DNA of 64,000 nt from Prosapia bicincta (GCA_036971475.1 JBAIZL010000005.1:236407369-236471368); one strand, 5' to 3'. Positions 12,281 through 25,650 are shown, counted from the first letter of the stretch. The notes: generated from the sequence alone by a model not told the origin. Translations and numbers: made by a program.

Positions 12281-12879
12281 TTATATATATAAGGAGAATG
12301 TGAACGAATTGAGAAATAAAGTTTCCTCACGAAAGCTAATCGATTGACAAAAGAATTAGTTTGTAATTCTGCAAACCTCGCGCACTATGGAGACCATCTT
12401 TCCCCTTCGGATAACATAGTTAGCACTTATCAGTCAAATCCTTTTTTTTTAGTTTTCCTACCGGATACTCTTCTGTTTAGTAAAGTAGCATAATCCAGTG
12501 ATGTGTATATTGGGCTACCTTTATTTTATTTGTAAAATTAGGTTCAATTTGATTTTCTCAACTATAAAATGTTTACAAAATACGAATTTTTAATATTTAT
12601 TTCGTGTTCTGGATATTTTTTTTTATCACCGAGTATAATTTATTACCAATATCGATTACATCTAGATAATTCATATCGGTAATTATCAGTGTCGTCTTGA
12701 CCGAACACTCAATTTTCGTATGTGGTGATGGAACTTCACAATTAAAAGTTGTTGGCCAGAGTTGGGTTTTTGCAGAAGAATCCTATAAAATTAACTTACC
12801 ACCATAAATAATTAATATTTTTACATTAAACTAATATCTACGTTTTGTGCTTTTACTCTCAAGAAGTAAAATCAGAAAA
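12281..12879. other. Gene-free stretch
   Basis: Mixed spacer. No gene or recognisable element seen. Confidence 0.45.
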
Positions 12880-13130
12880 ATTTATAAACCCCCACCAACA
12901 AAACATTTATAAACCCCCACCAACAAAACATTTATAAACCCCCACCAACAAAAAATTTATAAACCCCCACCAACAAAAAATGTATAATCCCCATCAACAA
13001 AAAATTTATAAACCCCCACCAACAAAAAATGTATAATCCCCATCAACAAAAAATTTATAAACCCCCACCAACAAAAAATTTATAAACCCCCACCAACAAA
13101 AAATTTATAAACCCCCACCAACAAAAAAAT
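12880..13130. repeat. 25-bp minisatellite, about 10 copies
   Basis: Unit close to TTTATAAACCCCCACCAACA plus an A run. Two units are a shortened variant (TGTATAATCCCCATCAACA) that recurs as a pair, suggesting unit-block duplication. Confidence 0.9.
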
Positions 13131-13463
13131 TATTTTTCTATAGCTTCAAAATACGAAAACGTAAAACAACTTCTTCATTATAATTAGAAAATCAGGAATC
13201 AATTACGTAAAAAAGTAATAACAGCTTATTTAAATGATTTTTTTAAAACAGTATTCACATGGCAGATAACAAAATCGTGTAAGCACCTTCTAAGAGTTTA
13301 TGTTTGAGACTCCAATAATAATAATGCAAATAATACAATTTTTTATTTTGTAGTTTATATATGGTATAAATAGATGTCAAGGAATTCTTTCGAAAACCTC
13401 TACATTTTGTATTCTTAGAATTTAAAGAAAAATTTCATAAAATCCAATCCGAAATAACATTAT
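13131..13463. other. Gene-free AT-rich DNA
   Basis: Nothing recognisable. Confidence 0.45.
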
Positions 13464-13838
13464 TCAATTCTTTTATTAAGTCACATTCTACCTATGTATA
13501 TTTTGTTCAAATTTTCAATTGTTAATAAAATACTCTATTCATCCACTCAAGTTGAAGTACATTTGTTATAACTTGTAGTGGACGACACTTGATGTTAATA
13601 CAGTTTGTTTTAAATATTTAATTCATTTAACTTAATGAATTAATTTTAATTTTATATGGGGGAAAAACTTTACACAAAAGGTTCCAGGCATTCAATGTAG
13701 TTATTTCGTCCCATTTGGCTTAAAACAAGTGATAACATATGATTTCGTGAAAGAGCTGATTTTATGTTATAGGTTATGACGTAGAACCGTTGTTTTATTG
13801 TATAGATTATGTTCTCTATGTTTGTAATTATTGTAATT
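13464..13838 (-). mobile_element. MITE-like element, family M1, copy 4
   Basis: Starts TCAATTCTTTTATTAAGTCA and contains TTTTCAATTGTTAATAAAAT, CCACTCAAGTTGAAGTACAT and AAGTGATAACATATGATTTC in inverse family orientation. It ends directly against copy 5, so two members lie head to tail with no spacer. Confidence 0.65.
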
Positions 13839-13840
13839 AT

Positions 13841-14537
13841 CCAATTCCTTCTATTATTTTACACTCTCCTTATATCTATCTTGTAGAAATTTTCAATCGT
13901 ATAAAATACATTTTTATTCATGCAATCACGTTCAAATGCATTGTAACCTGTAGTGAATGACAACTGATACTAACACAGTTTTATCAAGTATTTATGCAAT
14001 AATTAAATTATAAAAAAATTTTGAATCTAGGCCGGATTCGAACTGAGTATTTTCATGTTCGAAGTGTATTTCTCATAGAAGTAAATGAATTTTCCTTTAG
14101 ATCCCTTCTGTTTGACGTTAAAACAAAAATTCTACAACCTAATAGTGTTGCCACTGTTACCACACAATATCATGGATAGTGGTCAAGGATTAAAAATTAA
14201 TGAAAAGAATAATATAAACACTGGATTAACGGTACCAGTTTCCTTGTACCAGAACCTTGCTTCACAAACGAACAATGCGAGTGGAGAGCGAAAACAAACT
14301 ACAACGCAATGTAAGCGATAAAATATAGCGTATAAACAGTAACAAACAAAAATGATAGTCCAAAACCATACATAGAAAGAAAAATGGAAAGTTACTAGGA
14401 AAATCGCTTTCGTTTTTTCCACTTAATATTGTTATTCTCACATGTATAAACATAGACCTATTAGTTGTAATTGTAAAATAAAAACAAATTAAAATAATAT
14501 TTTTCTTTGTTGACTAAGGCCTAAGTAGGAACTTACT
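13841..14537 (-). mobile_element. MITE-like element, family M1, long form with tRNA-like segment (copy 5)
   Basis: Both termini match the family (left CCAATTCCTTCTATTATTTT; right CTAAGTAGGAACTTAC), but the middle differs from the short form and matches only the copy at 37.6 kb. It includes a box-B-like AGTTCGAATCCGG on the minus strand (about 14,032-14,045) and a shared block around GTGTTGCCAC..GTTACCAC and ACACTGGATTAACGGTA. The small ORFs across it (60-80 residues) have no domain and are not conserved in the other copy, so I treat them as chance. Confidence 0.62.
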
Positions 14538-15640
14538 TTTAAAAAAAATTTATATTACTTGTTTAACTTGCAAAACTAAAAATATTGTTAGTAAATTTAC
14601 AATACAAAAAACTGTTATTACCTATGATTCTAATTCGCTTTAATCAGTTCACTTTTAATACATCATAATTATTCATCTAAAAATAAAATTGAAGAACTAT
14701 TTACAATATAAACTGTTGTTTAACGTATACTTTAAATGGTGTTTTAAAACAATATACACACTTAGATAGACAAGGAACGTACTGCAGAACATAGTGTCGT
14801 TCCGAGAGGTTACATCTGAGACAGGTAAACAAAGGCAATGTCACATTAAGAAAGCACAACAATGTGAGGTTTTACAAATGGCGCGTTCACGGAAACATTG
14901 CAGCATATAAACACCCGATTACCTTAGGGAATAGTATCTAGGTATATTTTCTAGAAACTCTTGGAAAAGATGCAAAATATTACGACCTATAACGTAACCT
15001 GGGGGAAAGATACAATAAATTTTATTTGCTAGCAAAAATAAAAACGTTTCCATTCGTTTTATATGGCGCCTCATATTTTTATTGACGTAACCAAAATAAA
15101 TGCAAAAATCATTTTAAAAACGTTTTATACTCCACTTTTAGAAGAATTTACCACTTTAGTAAATTTCAAAAGTATAGTAATTTTAAAATGGCTGCATTAA
15201 ACGGATTAAAATAAATAAATTCAAATCAAATACCATCAACGATAATTAAGGAGTTTTCCCAAAGATTATGCTGCTACAAACTTTACCTTTCTTATAATGA
15301 AACAAGAAAATCTCATTTCACCTTAAACTTATAAGTACCGTAATAATTGAGATGAGAGTGAATGATGTAAATAAATAAATGTACACGAACTCGAAAAACA
15401 ATATACTTTATTATCATACGCGTTTCGAAGACTTATGTATTAATCAAAAGGTGTAGTTGTAAAATGGCCACGTCCAGATATGGTTCTAACATTTCTGTAT
15501 AAATAAGACGTGTTATGCGTCATCTGCTTAGTTGCAGTTGTAGTGGTGTCAATGATAATGATTGTATAAGTCATTGAAATGAGTATGACAAGAAAATAAA
15601 GTAGAGCCTAGGTAATTAGAGGTAAATAGGACTCCGACTT
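14538..15640. other. Gene-free stretch
   Basis: AT-rich spacer. No gene seen on either strand. Confidence 0.45.
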
Positions 15641-15895
15641 CATGGAAGCCGGACTCATAGCCTTGCCATATCATATTGATATAAACATTTCTTAGAAGCC
15701 CGACTCATATCCTTGCCATATCATATTGATATAAACATTTCTTGGAAGCCCGACTCATATCCTTGCCATATCATATTGATATAAACATTTCATGGAAGCC
15801 CGACTCATATCCCTGCAATATCATATTGACATAAACATTTCTTGGAAGCCCGACTCATATCCTTGCCATATCATATTGATATAAACATTTCTTGG
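15641..15895. repeat. 50-bp tandem repeat, about 5 copies
   Basis: Unit begins GGAAGCCCGACTCATATCCT and ends GATATAAACATTTCTT. Copies start near 15,643, 15,693, 15,743, 15,793 and 15,843 with few differences, so the array is recent. The flanks carry a degenerate half unit (GGAAAGCCGACTTATACC). Confidence 0.92.
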
Positions 15896-17244
15896 AAAGC
15901 CGACTTATACCGTATACCGAAGGCTCCTTTGCATACCGTAAGGCTGTAAACATGTTTTAGGCGCCCCAATTATCATTTTCTTTCTCTTAGATAAATTGGC
16001 TCAGATAGAAATAAGCTCGAATTTAACGGAAGTTTGAAAACTCGGCACTCGAAAATTCGAAACTCTACTGTACAGTATATTGTTTTGTGAGTTAGTGCGC
16101 AGTCATTTATTTATACCTTTAAACTTGTTTACATTAGTCTGGTGTAGTGGGCTATATTATTTACATGATTAAATTTCATTACATTAGTGGACTGTATTTT
16201 GACTGGTAACTTTATATTAAAACAGTGTCGGCATACTCTCGTGCAAGGCAGATTCTCACTGCATTATATTTAATTAACTGCTATTCACTACCACTGTGAC
16301 ATGTGTATCACACACAAGTTGCTTACGTCATAAGTCTGTGACGTCTCCCAGACGTGATTCTCATAGTGTCTCCTACACCTGCGACTTGTCTGGAATAAAA
16401 CTAATTTTATATATCCAGAGTAATAATCTTTTGTTTCCAAGAATATATATTTGAACAATATTTTAATGAATATTCCGTCTGCAAAAGAAACCGGGCTGTT
16501 TCGTGATGTCTTTTTCAATAATGAAGTTCTAGATCCGTTATTACCATACATGCAATTCGTTCATTTATTTAACTAGCACTGCACGCAAGCGACTTGGGAC
16601 ACACGCTAGTAACACTTGATAGCAACGAATTCTCTTTGTACTTTATGGCTTTTTTCAACTTTTTATTAATTAGTTTAATATAAGTCTGATCCCATATTAC
16701 TACTAATTTGTCGTTTATTAACTTAACAATCTTTTTCTGACGATCAATTACTTTCACCCGCTACAATCTATGAAGGATAAGAGATTTTTGTATTAAGGAA
16801 AAAAGATTGTTAGAAATGAATTTGTAATTAATTTATTTAAATACCGCTCCCTTATTATTAATATTGGGTTTATTGTTTTGAGATTCAATAATTCGATACT
16901 TAGTTTTGTGTGAATATTACGTTTTTTCTAATGAATAAATTATTGTTTGTATTTTTCAGAACAACTTTAAAACATTTACTTTTATTTTTATTTCGAGTGC
17001 TGCTTGCAACACCGACTCCCGACAACCTAACCCTTGCTTGAGATATTTTATTCTTTTCTGTCAAACCTACTTAATAACAAATAATTTAAACCAAAATTTA
17101 GTGATTATTGAAATGCGTTTGGTGAATTAAAGGGATTAATGTCAGCATGTTTTTGTAACTCTGATTTGTAACTCTAGAGGCATGTTTTATAGTCATCGGT
17201 TGTTTATATGAATAATAGGTATTAATTTTTTTTAAAAATGTTTG
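15896..17244. other. Gene-free stretch
   Basis: Minus-strand ORFs at 16,288-16,551 (87 residues) and 16,569-16,757 (62 residues) have no recognisable domain. I see no splice or promoter evidence that would make them genes. Confidence 0.4.
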
Positions 17245-17497
17245 TCAAATTCCTACTAAGGCCAACAAAAAAAAATTATTTCAGTTACCTTTTATTAAAT
17301 AAATATAAATAAAGTGACATAATCTATGCGTTAAAATAACTATTCTATTACATAACCTATAACATAAAATCAGCTGTTTTATAAAATCATATGTTATGAC
17401 TGGTTTAAGTCAAATGGGATGAAATAACTATATTGTTACCCCTGCCCCTTTTGTTGAATGTTTTTCTGTCATGTAAAACTAAAATTATTAACATGTA
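17245..17497 (+). mobile_element. MITE-like element, family M1, copy 6 (3'-truncated)
   Basis: Begins TCAAATTCCTACTAAGGCCA and keeps the first half of the family (ACCTATAACATAAAATCAGC, TTTATAAAATCATATGTTAT). It stops near 17,497, before the (TA)n end. Confidence 0.65.
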
Positions 17498-18770
17498 AGA
17501 ACACTTAACAACTCCTGTTATAAACTTAGTAATGATATTTACAGATACAAACACAACATAAAACCCACTATAGTTTCACAATGTTCCAGGACTAATAATA
17601 ATCTCGCACCCCGATACGACGGTTTTTATATCCCACTTGTTCTGTATTGGCAAGTACAAAACTAATTATAACCAATTGCGAGATTATTTCATGCAGCAGA
17701 TGATAACAGCCTTATTAGCTACACAGAATGTCGAGACAGATTTTAATTCCTGCTGACCGCAACTTTGAGCACATCTAAAGAGCAAATTCAATTAAAATGT
17801 TAAATCACACTATCGTGTTTAATTACATTACTGTGCGGTGCATTACTAAATGATCCGTTGATGAAGGGTTTATTTAGAAATAATATAGCACAAAAAATCT
17901 TCCGAATCCAGGAATATTTTACTGAAAAAAATATATGCGGGTTTTAATTTTCCAATGGTAAAAGTAAGGACACGTGTTACATAAAAAGATTCCTTTATTT
18001 AATCGCTTCTATTGGGTTGTTTAGATGTAAATCTCTAGTGACCGATAGATTCAATTAAATTAGCCTCGGCTTTAATAACGTTCTAACTAAAAACAATACA
18101 TGTTGGGTTTTTTGTAATTACAAGGCTGTAGCTTTTCTCTTATCACTTTAAATTACTTTAGTTAAATGAAAAATTTTAGAAAATATTGCGGCTTACAGTA
18201 CAAGCTGGTTAAAATATGATGTGGAGACCGCGTCCGAGCAGAACAAGTCTTTTTGTGACCCTTTCAAGTTGTCAGTGTTTAAATTGTTTAAAAAAAAAGA
18301 AACAAACAATAATAACATACATTTTTATTTAATTTTATAATTATATATAATAATATTATTCTCTTAGACACCATATAGATAAGATCAGCTATTTACTTTT
18401 ATCTTGTTTTCAAGTTACAATTTGTAATAATGGGAATCATTTTGCTTTTGGAAATGATAATAAGGATAAGGGGTGATGACGATAATAACCACGTTTGGTT
18501 TTCCCAGACAAAAATAAAATAATAATTACAACAACAAACAACAACAATAATAATAAGTCTATAAATATTTTATTCTCGTGTTTAAATATTTATGATTCCC
18601 AAAACCGATTATTCTCTTCCCTAAGCCAAACACAATAGTAAATTATTTCAGTAATAAGTGTTTAACAAATAAATATACAAATCTATGTAAAAATCAATAG
18701 AAGCGACATTTTTAATGTACATTAATATATTGTTGATAAAACAAGCTGTTGTAATTATTTTATCTTAAAT
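17498..18770. other. Gene-free AT-rich DNA
   Basis: No gene or clear repeat seen. Simple AAT/AAC-rich runs around 18,290-18,560. Confidence 0.45.
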
Positions 18771-18887
18771 AATAAAACATCCTACCTACAAAAACGTTTT
18801 TATTCTTCTGAAAATTATTGCTTTGCAATCGAAATGTAAGAAAGGATTCAAATATAACGTTTTTTTTTGTATTTAAGAAGTTTTATT
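18771..18887 (+). repeat. Foldback repeat with hammerhead-like core (family C), copy 2
   Basis: The ends pair imperfectly (left AATAAAACATCCTACCTACA; right ..GTATTTAAGAAGTTTTATT). The plus strand reads CTGAAAA (18,808-18,814), an ATTGC-TTT-GCAAT hairpin, then C and GAAA (18,831-18,834) followed by TGTAAG. One core position (G8 of the hammerhead) is changed to A, so an active ribozyme is unlikely. Confidence 0.5.
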
Positions 18888-19200
18888 TTATATTATTTTT
18901 GTAATATACCACAACTGTTCCAACGTTTTATTCCTTTAATTATGTAACTATTTTCCTTACAGCTATAATCACAAATAAACATGACGATAGTTTATTATTA
19001 TAAACAATAACGTGTGTATACATAACTACTGTATGTGGCCCGTAAACAGATTTTACATAAGTATTGTCTCTCCATACCAGAAGGTCAGAGTTTTCCTAGC
19101 ATAGACCAACCTGAAAACATATCTGAAGACGCTTAGATAGCTTGTCTATAGGTACCTGATTCAAAGCAAAAATAATTGTATAAACAAAATTACTTTAAAG
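18888..19200. other. Gene-free stretch
   Basis: Nothing recognisable between the foldback and MITE copy 7. Confidence 0.45.
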
Positions 19201-19596
19201 TCAATTCCTACCTGGGTCAACACAGAGAAATTTTATTAGAGTTAGTTTTATTAAATAATCACAATTAATATGAACAAAATAACACAACGTATCCGTTAAA
19301 ACAGCTGTTCTATCACATAAAATAAAATATAAAATCAGCTGTTTTATGAAATCATATAACATAACTTATTTTGAGTCAGATGGAACGAAATAACTGTATT
19401 CCATACCTTGGCCCTTTCGTGAAAAGTTTTTCTCCAATATAAATCTAAAATTAGTTAATTAAATTTCATTTATAAATTATTATTTGGAAAAACTGTACTA
19501 GGATCAAGTATCATCCACAACAAGTTATAACAAAATCTATTTGATTTTGAATGGATGAATAAAAAGTATTTTGTTAACGATTGAAAATATGAACAA

Positions 19597-19636
<40 letters not shown>

Positions 19637-19645
19637 TTATATTTA

Positions 19646-19706
<61 letters not shown>

Positions 19707-19742
19707 TATATATACAAGGAGGGTGTGAACTAATAAATGAAA
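19201..19742 (+). mobile_element. MITE-like element, family M1, copy 7 (long (TA)n)
   Basis: Full-length member: starts TCAATTCCTACCTGGGTCAA, contains AAATCAGCTGTTTTATGAAA and CTTGGCCCTTTCGTGAAAAG, and reaches ..GAGGGTGTGAACTAATAAAT. Between the GATTGAAAATATGAACAAGA block and the end sits a (TA)n/(GT)n tract at 19,598-19,705. Other copies have (TA)n at exactly this point, so the microsatellite is part of the element and travels with it. Confidence 0.72.
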
Positions 19743-19983
19743 AAAAATATTAAATATTATAGTTTGTTTATTTTCTATCGCAAACACGTTAGAGGTTAAA
19801 ATTATAGCAAATATTTACTTTTTAAAAGTAAAACATAATTTATGTTATAAACACAGTAGCATCTATTGAATGGTTGGTAACAAATTGTAATTTATTTCTA
19901 AGAACAAAATTGGTAAAACAGTTTAACAGCATCAGAAGGAACTGAATGAAAGCTTTTTTGTTTACGAACATCAGCAGGGCTAT
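19743..19983. other. Spacer before the 128-bp satellite
   Basis: Unique AT-rich sequence with no recognisable feature. Confidence 0.4.
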
Positions 19984-21778
19984 TGTGTCTCATGAGGAAT
20001 ATGGGATGGTATTGAACTATAAGTATGAGTGACGTACAGACGAAAACTCCGTTCGTTTAATATGCCTTACTTGTGGAGCGTAGTACAATCCTGCAGGAGG
20101 TACGCTCTATTGTGTCTTATGAGGAATATGGGAATGGTATTGAACTATAAGTATAAGTGACGTACACACGAAAACTCCGTTCGTTTAATATGCCTTACTT
20201 GTGGAGCGTAGTACAATCCTGCAGGAGGTACGCCCTATTGTGTCTCATGAGGAATATGGGAATGGTATTGAACTATAAGTATGAGTGACGTACAGACGAA
20301 AACTCCGTTCGTTTAATATGCCTTACTTGTGGAGCGTAGTACAATCCTGCAGGAGGTACGCCCTGTTGTGTCTTATGAGGAATATGGGAATGGTATTGAA
20401 CTATAGGTATAAGTGACGTACACACGAAAACTCCGTTCGTTTAATATGCCTTACTTGTGGAGCGTAGTACAATCCTGCAGGTGGTACGCCCTATTGTGTC
20501 TTATGAGGAATATGGGAATGGTATTGAACTATAAGTATGAGTGAAGTACAGACGAAAACTTCGTTCGTTTAATATGCCTTACTTGTGGAGCGTAGTACAA
20601 TCCTGCAGGTGGTACGCCCTATTGTGTCTCATGAGGAATATGGGAATGGTATTGAACTATAAGTATGAGTGACGTACAGACGAAAACTTCGTTCGTTTAA
20701 TATGCCTTACTTGTGGAGCGTAGTACAATCCTGCAGGTGGTACGCCCTATTGTGTCTTATGAGGAATAAGGGAATGGTATTGAACTATAAGTATGAGTGA
20801 AGTACAGACGAAAACTTCGTTCGTTTAATATGCCTTACTTGTGGAGCGTAGTACAATCCTGCAGGTGGTACGCCCTATTGTGTCTTATGAGGAATAAGGG
20901 AATGGTATTGAACTATAAGTATGAGTGAAGTACAGACGAAAACTTCGTTCGTTTAATATGCCTTACTTGTGGAGCGTAGTACAATCCTGCAGGTGGTACG
21001 CCCTATTGTGTCTCATGAGGAATATGGGAATGGTATTGAACTATAAGTATGAGTGACGTACAGACGAAAACTCCGTTCGTTTAATATGCCTTACTTGTGG
21101 AGCGTAGTACAATCCTGCAGGTGGTACGCCCTATTGTGTCTCATGAGGAATATGGGAATGGTATTGAACTATAAGTATGAGTGACGTACAGACGAAAACT
21201 TCGTTCGTTTAATATGCCTTACTTGTGGAGCGTAGTACAATCCTGCAGGTGGTACGCCCTATTGTGTCTCATGAGGAATAAGGGAATGGTATTGAACTAT
21301 AAGTATGAGTGAAGTACAGACGAAAACTTCGTTCGTTTAATATGCCTTACTTGTGGAGCGTAGTACAATCCTGCAGGTGGTACGCCCTATTGTGTCTCAT
21401 GAGGAATATGGGAATGGTATTGAACTATAAGTATGAGTGACGTACAGACGAAAACTCCGTTCGTTTAATATGCCTTACTTGTGGAGCGTAGTACAATCCT
21501 GCAGGTGGTACGCCCTATTGTGTCTCATGAGGAATATGGGAATGGTATTGAACTATAAGTATGAGTGACGTACAGACGAAAACTCCGTTCGTTTAATATG
21601 CCTTACTTGTGGAGCGTAGTACAATCCTGCAGGAGGTACGCCCTGTTGTGTCTTATGAGGAATATGGGAATGGTATTGAACTATAAGTATGAGTGACGTA
21701 CACACGAAAACTCCGTTCGTTTAATATGCCTTACTTGTGGAGCGTAGTACAATCCTGCAGGTGGTACGCCCTATTGTG
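19984..21778. repeat. 128-bp satellite array, 14 units
   Basis: Units start at 19,984 (127 bp, one base short), 20,111, 20,239, 20,367, 20,495, 20,623, 20,751, 20,879, 21,007, 21,135, 21,263, 21,391, 21,519 and 21,647; a stub begins at 21,775. Each unit begins TGTGTCTCATGAGGAATATG (or TGTGTCTTAT) and includes the palindrome CCTGCAGG and a small hairpin ACGAA-(7)-TTCGT. Variants are linked: AATAAGGG occurs only with GAAGTAC and ACTTCG (units 7, 8, 11). The pair 13-14 repeats the rare variant combination of pair 3-4 (AGGAGG and CCCTGT followed by CGTACACAC). The period is not a multiple of three and there is no ORF. Confidence 0.97.
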
Positions 21779-23160
21779 GTCATACGGAGTCTTCCCTCTG
21801 AAGTTTAAGGTAAGCATAAAAATAAAATGTAGCATATAGATAGACACTAGAAGGTCATCCGGAAATGGAATAAAAGCATGGTTCAGGTAAGCTGCATCTA
21901 TACGGGAATGGCAATGAGATGTTGACTACCAACTACTCGCCGAGAAAATACTTTGTGTATTTCGCTCGTTATGAGGAAGGTAAAAAAGAAATCTAACTAC
22001 TGGAGAAACTCACGAAATGTACCAGTACCACCTAGAAAACAGTTTTTAGGACGTACTGAACCACCAAAGTGACATCAGGTCGCTACACAGCCTTTATGTT
22101 GTCCTACAAAACCTTCAACATTGTAATTTATTTAAATAGATATATTTCACACTATAACTGATAGTGCTAAATCTTATAGCGACAGACTTCATTCGGGCCT
22201 TGCAAAACCTTTATCTTAAAAAAATGTGAAAATTCATAACGGGCGCGCGCGCATGTGTGTGTGTGTCCACAGATCATACGCATATGACTCGTCAGTCTAC
22301 CCACTGGTACCCCTTATTGAACCCGAATTACTTCTCGTCTGCAAGTAGTTTCAATGCACTTACCCACACCTACCTTGAAAAAATTTAAAGCACCCCAAGC
22401 GGGTACACCTCTATGTCGGAGAACCACTGCCCTAAACCATCAAACAATACGAAATATATAAACTTTTCTTGCTACACCTATACACACATACTCAACACCC
22501 AATTACATTAAAGTTCACAGACCCTTTCTGACATCATAACCTCAAACATTCCTATCATATCCCACTCCAACGTAAAACAAAGAAGAAGTCAGTACGTCCT
22601 GAGTTGATCCCGAAATGGTCTCTCCATTAAACCTTTTTTACTTCCACTAACAGTAAAACTACTTACTTTTTTCACCATGTAAACTATTTACAAGTGAGAC
22701 AGTCGTAGCAACGCACATCTGTCGCGCGCTACGTGACGTCACAGTTTACTTTATTAAAGGACGCCGGCTTTAATAGCAGCTGATATTAATCTAGTGCTGA
22801 AAACAATTACAATAAACAGAGACGGCAAAATTAATACAATGTCGTTTTGAAAGGTGCTAAAACGGAACAAGTCGACGCCGAGTGTGACATTAATGTACGT
22901 GTTGTCAAGGGAAAACAACGTTGCGAGTTCATTTCGAGTTGCAAAATGCATTAATTGTCGACGTAATAAACAAACTCGGGCAGCACATGCTCGAAACGCG
23001 TTGTTCAATGCTCAGTATTTATACGAGCCATGCGCTGAATTCAAAGCTCGTAATATTGTACGCTTATAAATTATATTATCCGCAGAATACAAAAATAAAA
23101 ATTTAAATTATTCTTATTATTTTGGTACAATATAAGCAACGATATTGAATAATGTTGCTT
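21779..23160. other. Gene-free stretch with a CpG-rich segment
   Basis: No gene recognised. A short (GC)(TG) run lies at 22,241-22,267. Positions 22,680-23,060 are notably CpG-rich for this window and include a perfect CRE-type palindrome TGACGTCA (22,734-22,741) and an E-box-like CAGCTG. Overlapping ORFs on both strands (60-84 residues) have no domain. Confidence 0.4.
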
Positions 23161-23196
23161 GAATATTGAAGTATTGTGTATGTGTGTGTGAGTGTA

Positions 23197-23290
<94 letters not shown>

Positions 23291-23292
23291 TG
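23161..23292. repeat. (GT)n microsatellite
   Basis: About 58 near-perfect GT units with a few interruptions at the left edge. Cys-Val and Thr-His ORFs here are repeat artefacts. Confidence 0.97.
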
Positions 23293-23544
23293 AGTGCGGG
23301 ACCACACGAGTGTGTATGTGTGCGCGTCCTCGTATACAGATTATGCTGTCTACTCGTGTAAAATAAAATGATTTATTCCTAAGGTAAGCCCAGATATGGC
23401 CATTTCATGAGTAATAGTACTAAGAGATCTAAAGAAAACCCAAGTATCTTGGGACCAGCCTTGCAGGTGACGGCTATAGGTCCTTATAAACAGTCAAGCG
23501 TCACTTCCTCGTGGATTACATGATACGAGTAGTTTTTGCGAGTT

Positions 23545-23995
23545 TATGTTCAACGATATGAGTTCTGGCAGACAGGTAATCACCAAATTCTTCATTAACA
23601 ATGTTCAGAGGTAAGGTTACTAGCGATAGACAGAACTGAAATACTGGCCTATACGTAACATTTGTATACGTAAGATGTAAGATTATTGTTACAACTTTCT
23701 TCGTATGGCTCGCAGCAACACTCACAGGTCAAATTTCGAGAGGTAGGCAGTATTGAGTTACTAGTAAACAAGTTTTTTTTTATTCGCAAAACTCTTGTCA
23801 CCATATTCCTCACCAGAGGTAAAGTTAGTAGCGACAGACCGTATTGAGTTATTGACCGGGGAAAAGCATTTTGATCCGACATGTCCACATTCACAATATA
23901 CACGCCACTTCTTCGCCTGACCCAGAGGTACAACCACCAGTGGCAGACAATATTGAGATACTAACGAAACCGCTATCCTAGCATTTGCCAAATAC
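23545..23995. repeat. Degenerate tandem repeat, about 105-bp period, four copies
   Basis: A phrase like CAGAGGTAA(G/A)GTTA(C/G)TAGCGA followed by ..GACAG/GACCG..ATTGAGTTA recurs near 23,607, 23,710, 23,814 and 23,922 with 60-75% similarity by eye. Minus-strand ORFs across it echo a recurrent Leu-Pro-Leu peptide for this reason. It is an old, decayed array. Confidence 0.5.
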
Positions 23996-25270
23996 AAGAC
24001 CCTAGGAAAGATAAATTAGACGTCAGTTTACCGACATAAGGGATAAGATTGGCCTAAATAGTGTAATATCGACATTTATGTCTTCCGCAGATGTCCTCCT
24101 GGTGTATTTATATCGATTGTAGACGTCCTGTCTACGATTGGTAACTACATCGATGTTTAAACTTTGTTTTCTTCAACATTTAAACTCACCCAGCCATCAG
24201 ACCTTTCATTGTCAATTTAGTTTTTACTTTATTTTCTTTGTCTATTATTTCTGGTTGTTAAGTTAGAATCTCTCATCGCTAATGACGTAATATGCACAAC
24301 CTCCTAATTACTGCTTCAGGACAGTCATTCGTCTCCCTGTTTACTAACGTTTTCGTTTCTCAAAGAAGGCATCAGCTGTTCCAGAAATATAAGTGATTTA
24401 CAGGAGACGATGGTCTATAAAAAATTTAAAATTATTAAGGTATTTTCCCTGCTAAGGGCAAAAAAGCTTAACATCAACTTTGAGAACTGCATTAGCTATA
24501 TATAAACCAGGAAAGGTTAGCAGCGTATTTTCGAATAGGAATGCCTCATCTACCATTTTGCTAATTTTCAAATACTTTTATAACTTTAAGCCTACTATAA
24601 ATACTTTTTGTATCTACTAAACGCACCGGAATAATTTCTTTTCACACGAAGGTGGCTAAGTGTAATATTTACCTCACTATAAATAGCAAATGTTAACGGA
24701 AATTAGTTGGTTAGGCTTAGTAACAGTACATAGTTAAACTGGTGACGCAACAGTCGAAGACTTTCTAATATCAGAATAAATTACAAAGCGGGGTAATTTG
24801 TCAAGATATATCAAATTAAAGATTTTATTTTAACAATTTAACCCACAGTGGTTCTCCTTCAATTCAACTTGAAATTCCTAGCTCAAACCTAACCTAAAAA
24901 GCAATAAAAACACAGCCTACTGTACATTCAATATACTTAAACAATTTGATTTACGTAGCAAAATTGTCCTAAAGATGGAAACAAATTAGTTTTCAAAACG
25001 TCACCTCAAGGTTGGTAATTATTTTATTATACTTGACTCGCATATCAACAGATATTTATCTTAAAATAAAACCTCTTTCGCTTCAACTTGACAATCTACT
25101 TTTACATAGTATTTATAGGACTATAGTGCAATAACAATATCAGATAGAAAGGTAATAGTCAATTAATTTATAGCGATGATAATAAGGTTATATGTTCGTA
25201 GACCATTAATTTCGTTGCAATTTAATTCTGTCCAATTTAAGTTGAATGTGTATATACAATAAGAGATCTC
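23996..25270. other. Gene-free AT-rich DNA
   Basis: No gene or clear element seen. Confidence 0.45.
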
Positions 25271-25277
25271 ATTTGTC

Positions 25278-25384
<107 letters not shown>

Positions 25385-25570
25385 AATCGTTGTCCTGAGT
25401 AACTTAATGACACTGCAAATCAACGTAGAGTCGAAACTATGAAAAGGTAGAGATTTGACATTATCAGGCTTCGTTTCTTTCACAACAAAGATGCACAGGA
25501 AGAAGAAAGGATTTTACAAAATATGTTGATTTTAAAGACTAAAAATTGCAATATTATTCATGATTTTTTA

Positions 25571-25587
25571 AATAAATAAATAAATAA

Positions 25588-25646
<59 letters not shown>
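25571..25646. repeat. (AAAT)n(TA)n microsatellite adjoining a foldback
   Basis: Five AAAT units run into about 28 TA units, which end exactly at the truncated left arm of the foldback at 25,647. Confidence 0.93.

Positions 25647-25650
<4 letters not shown>

Noticed and set aside
19984..21778. Regular array considered as CRISPR-like
   Set aside because: Units are contiguous 128-bp repeats without unique spacers, in eukaryotic DNA.
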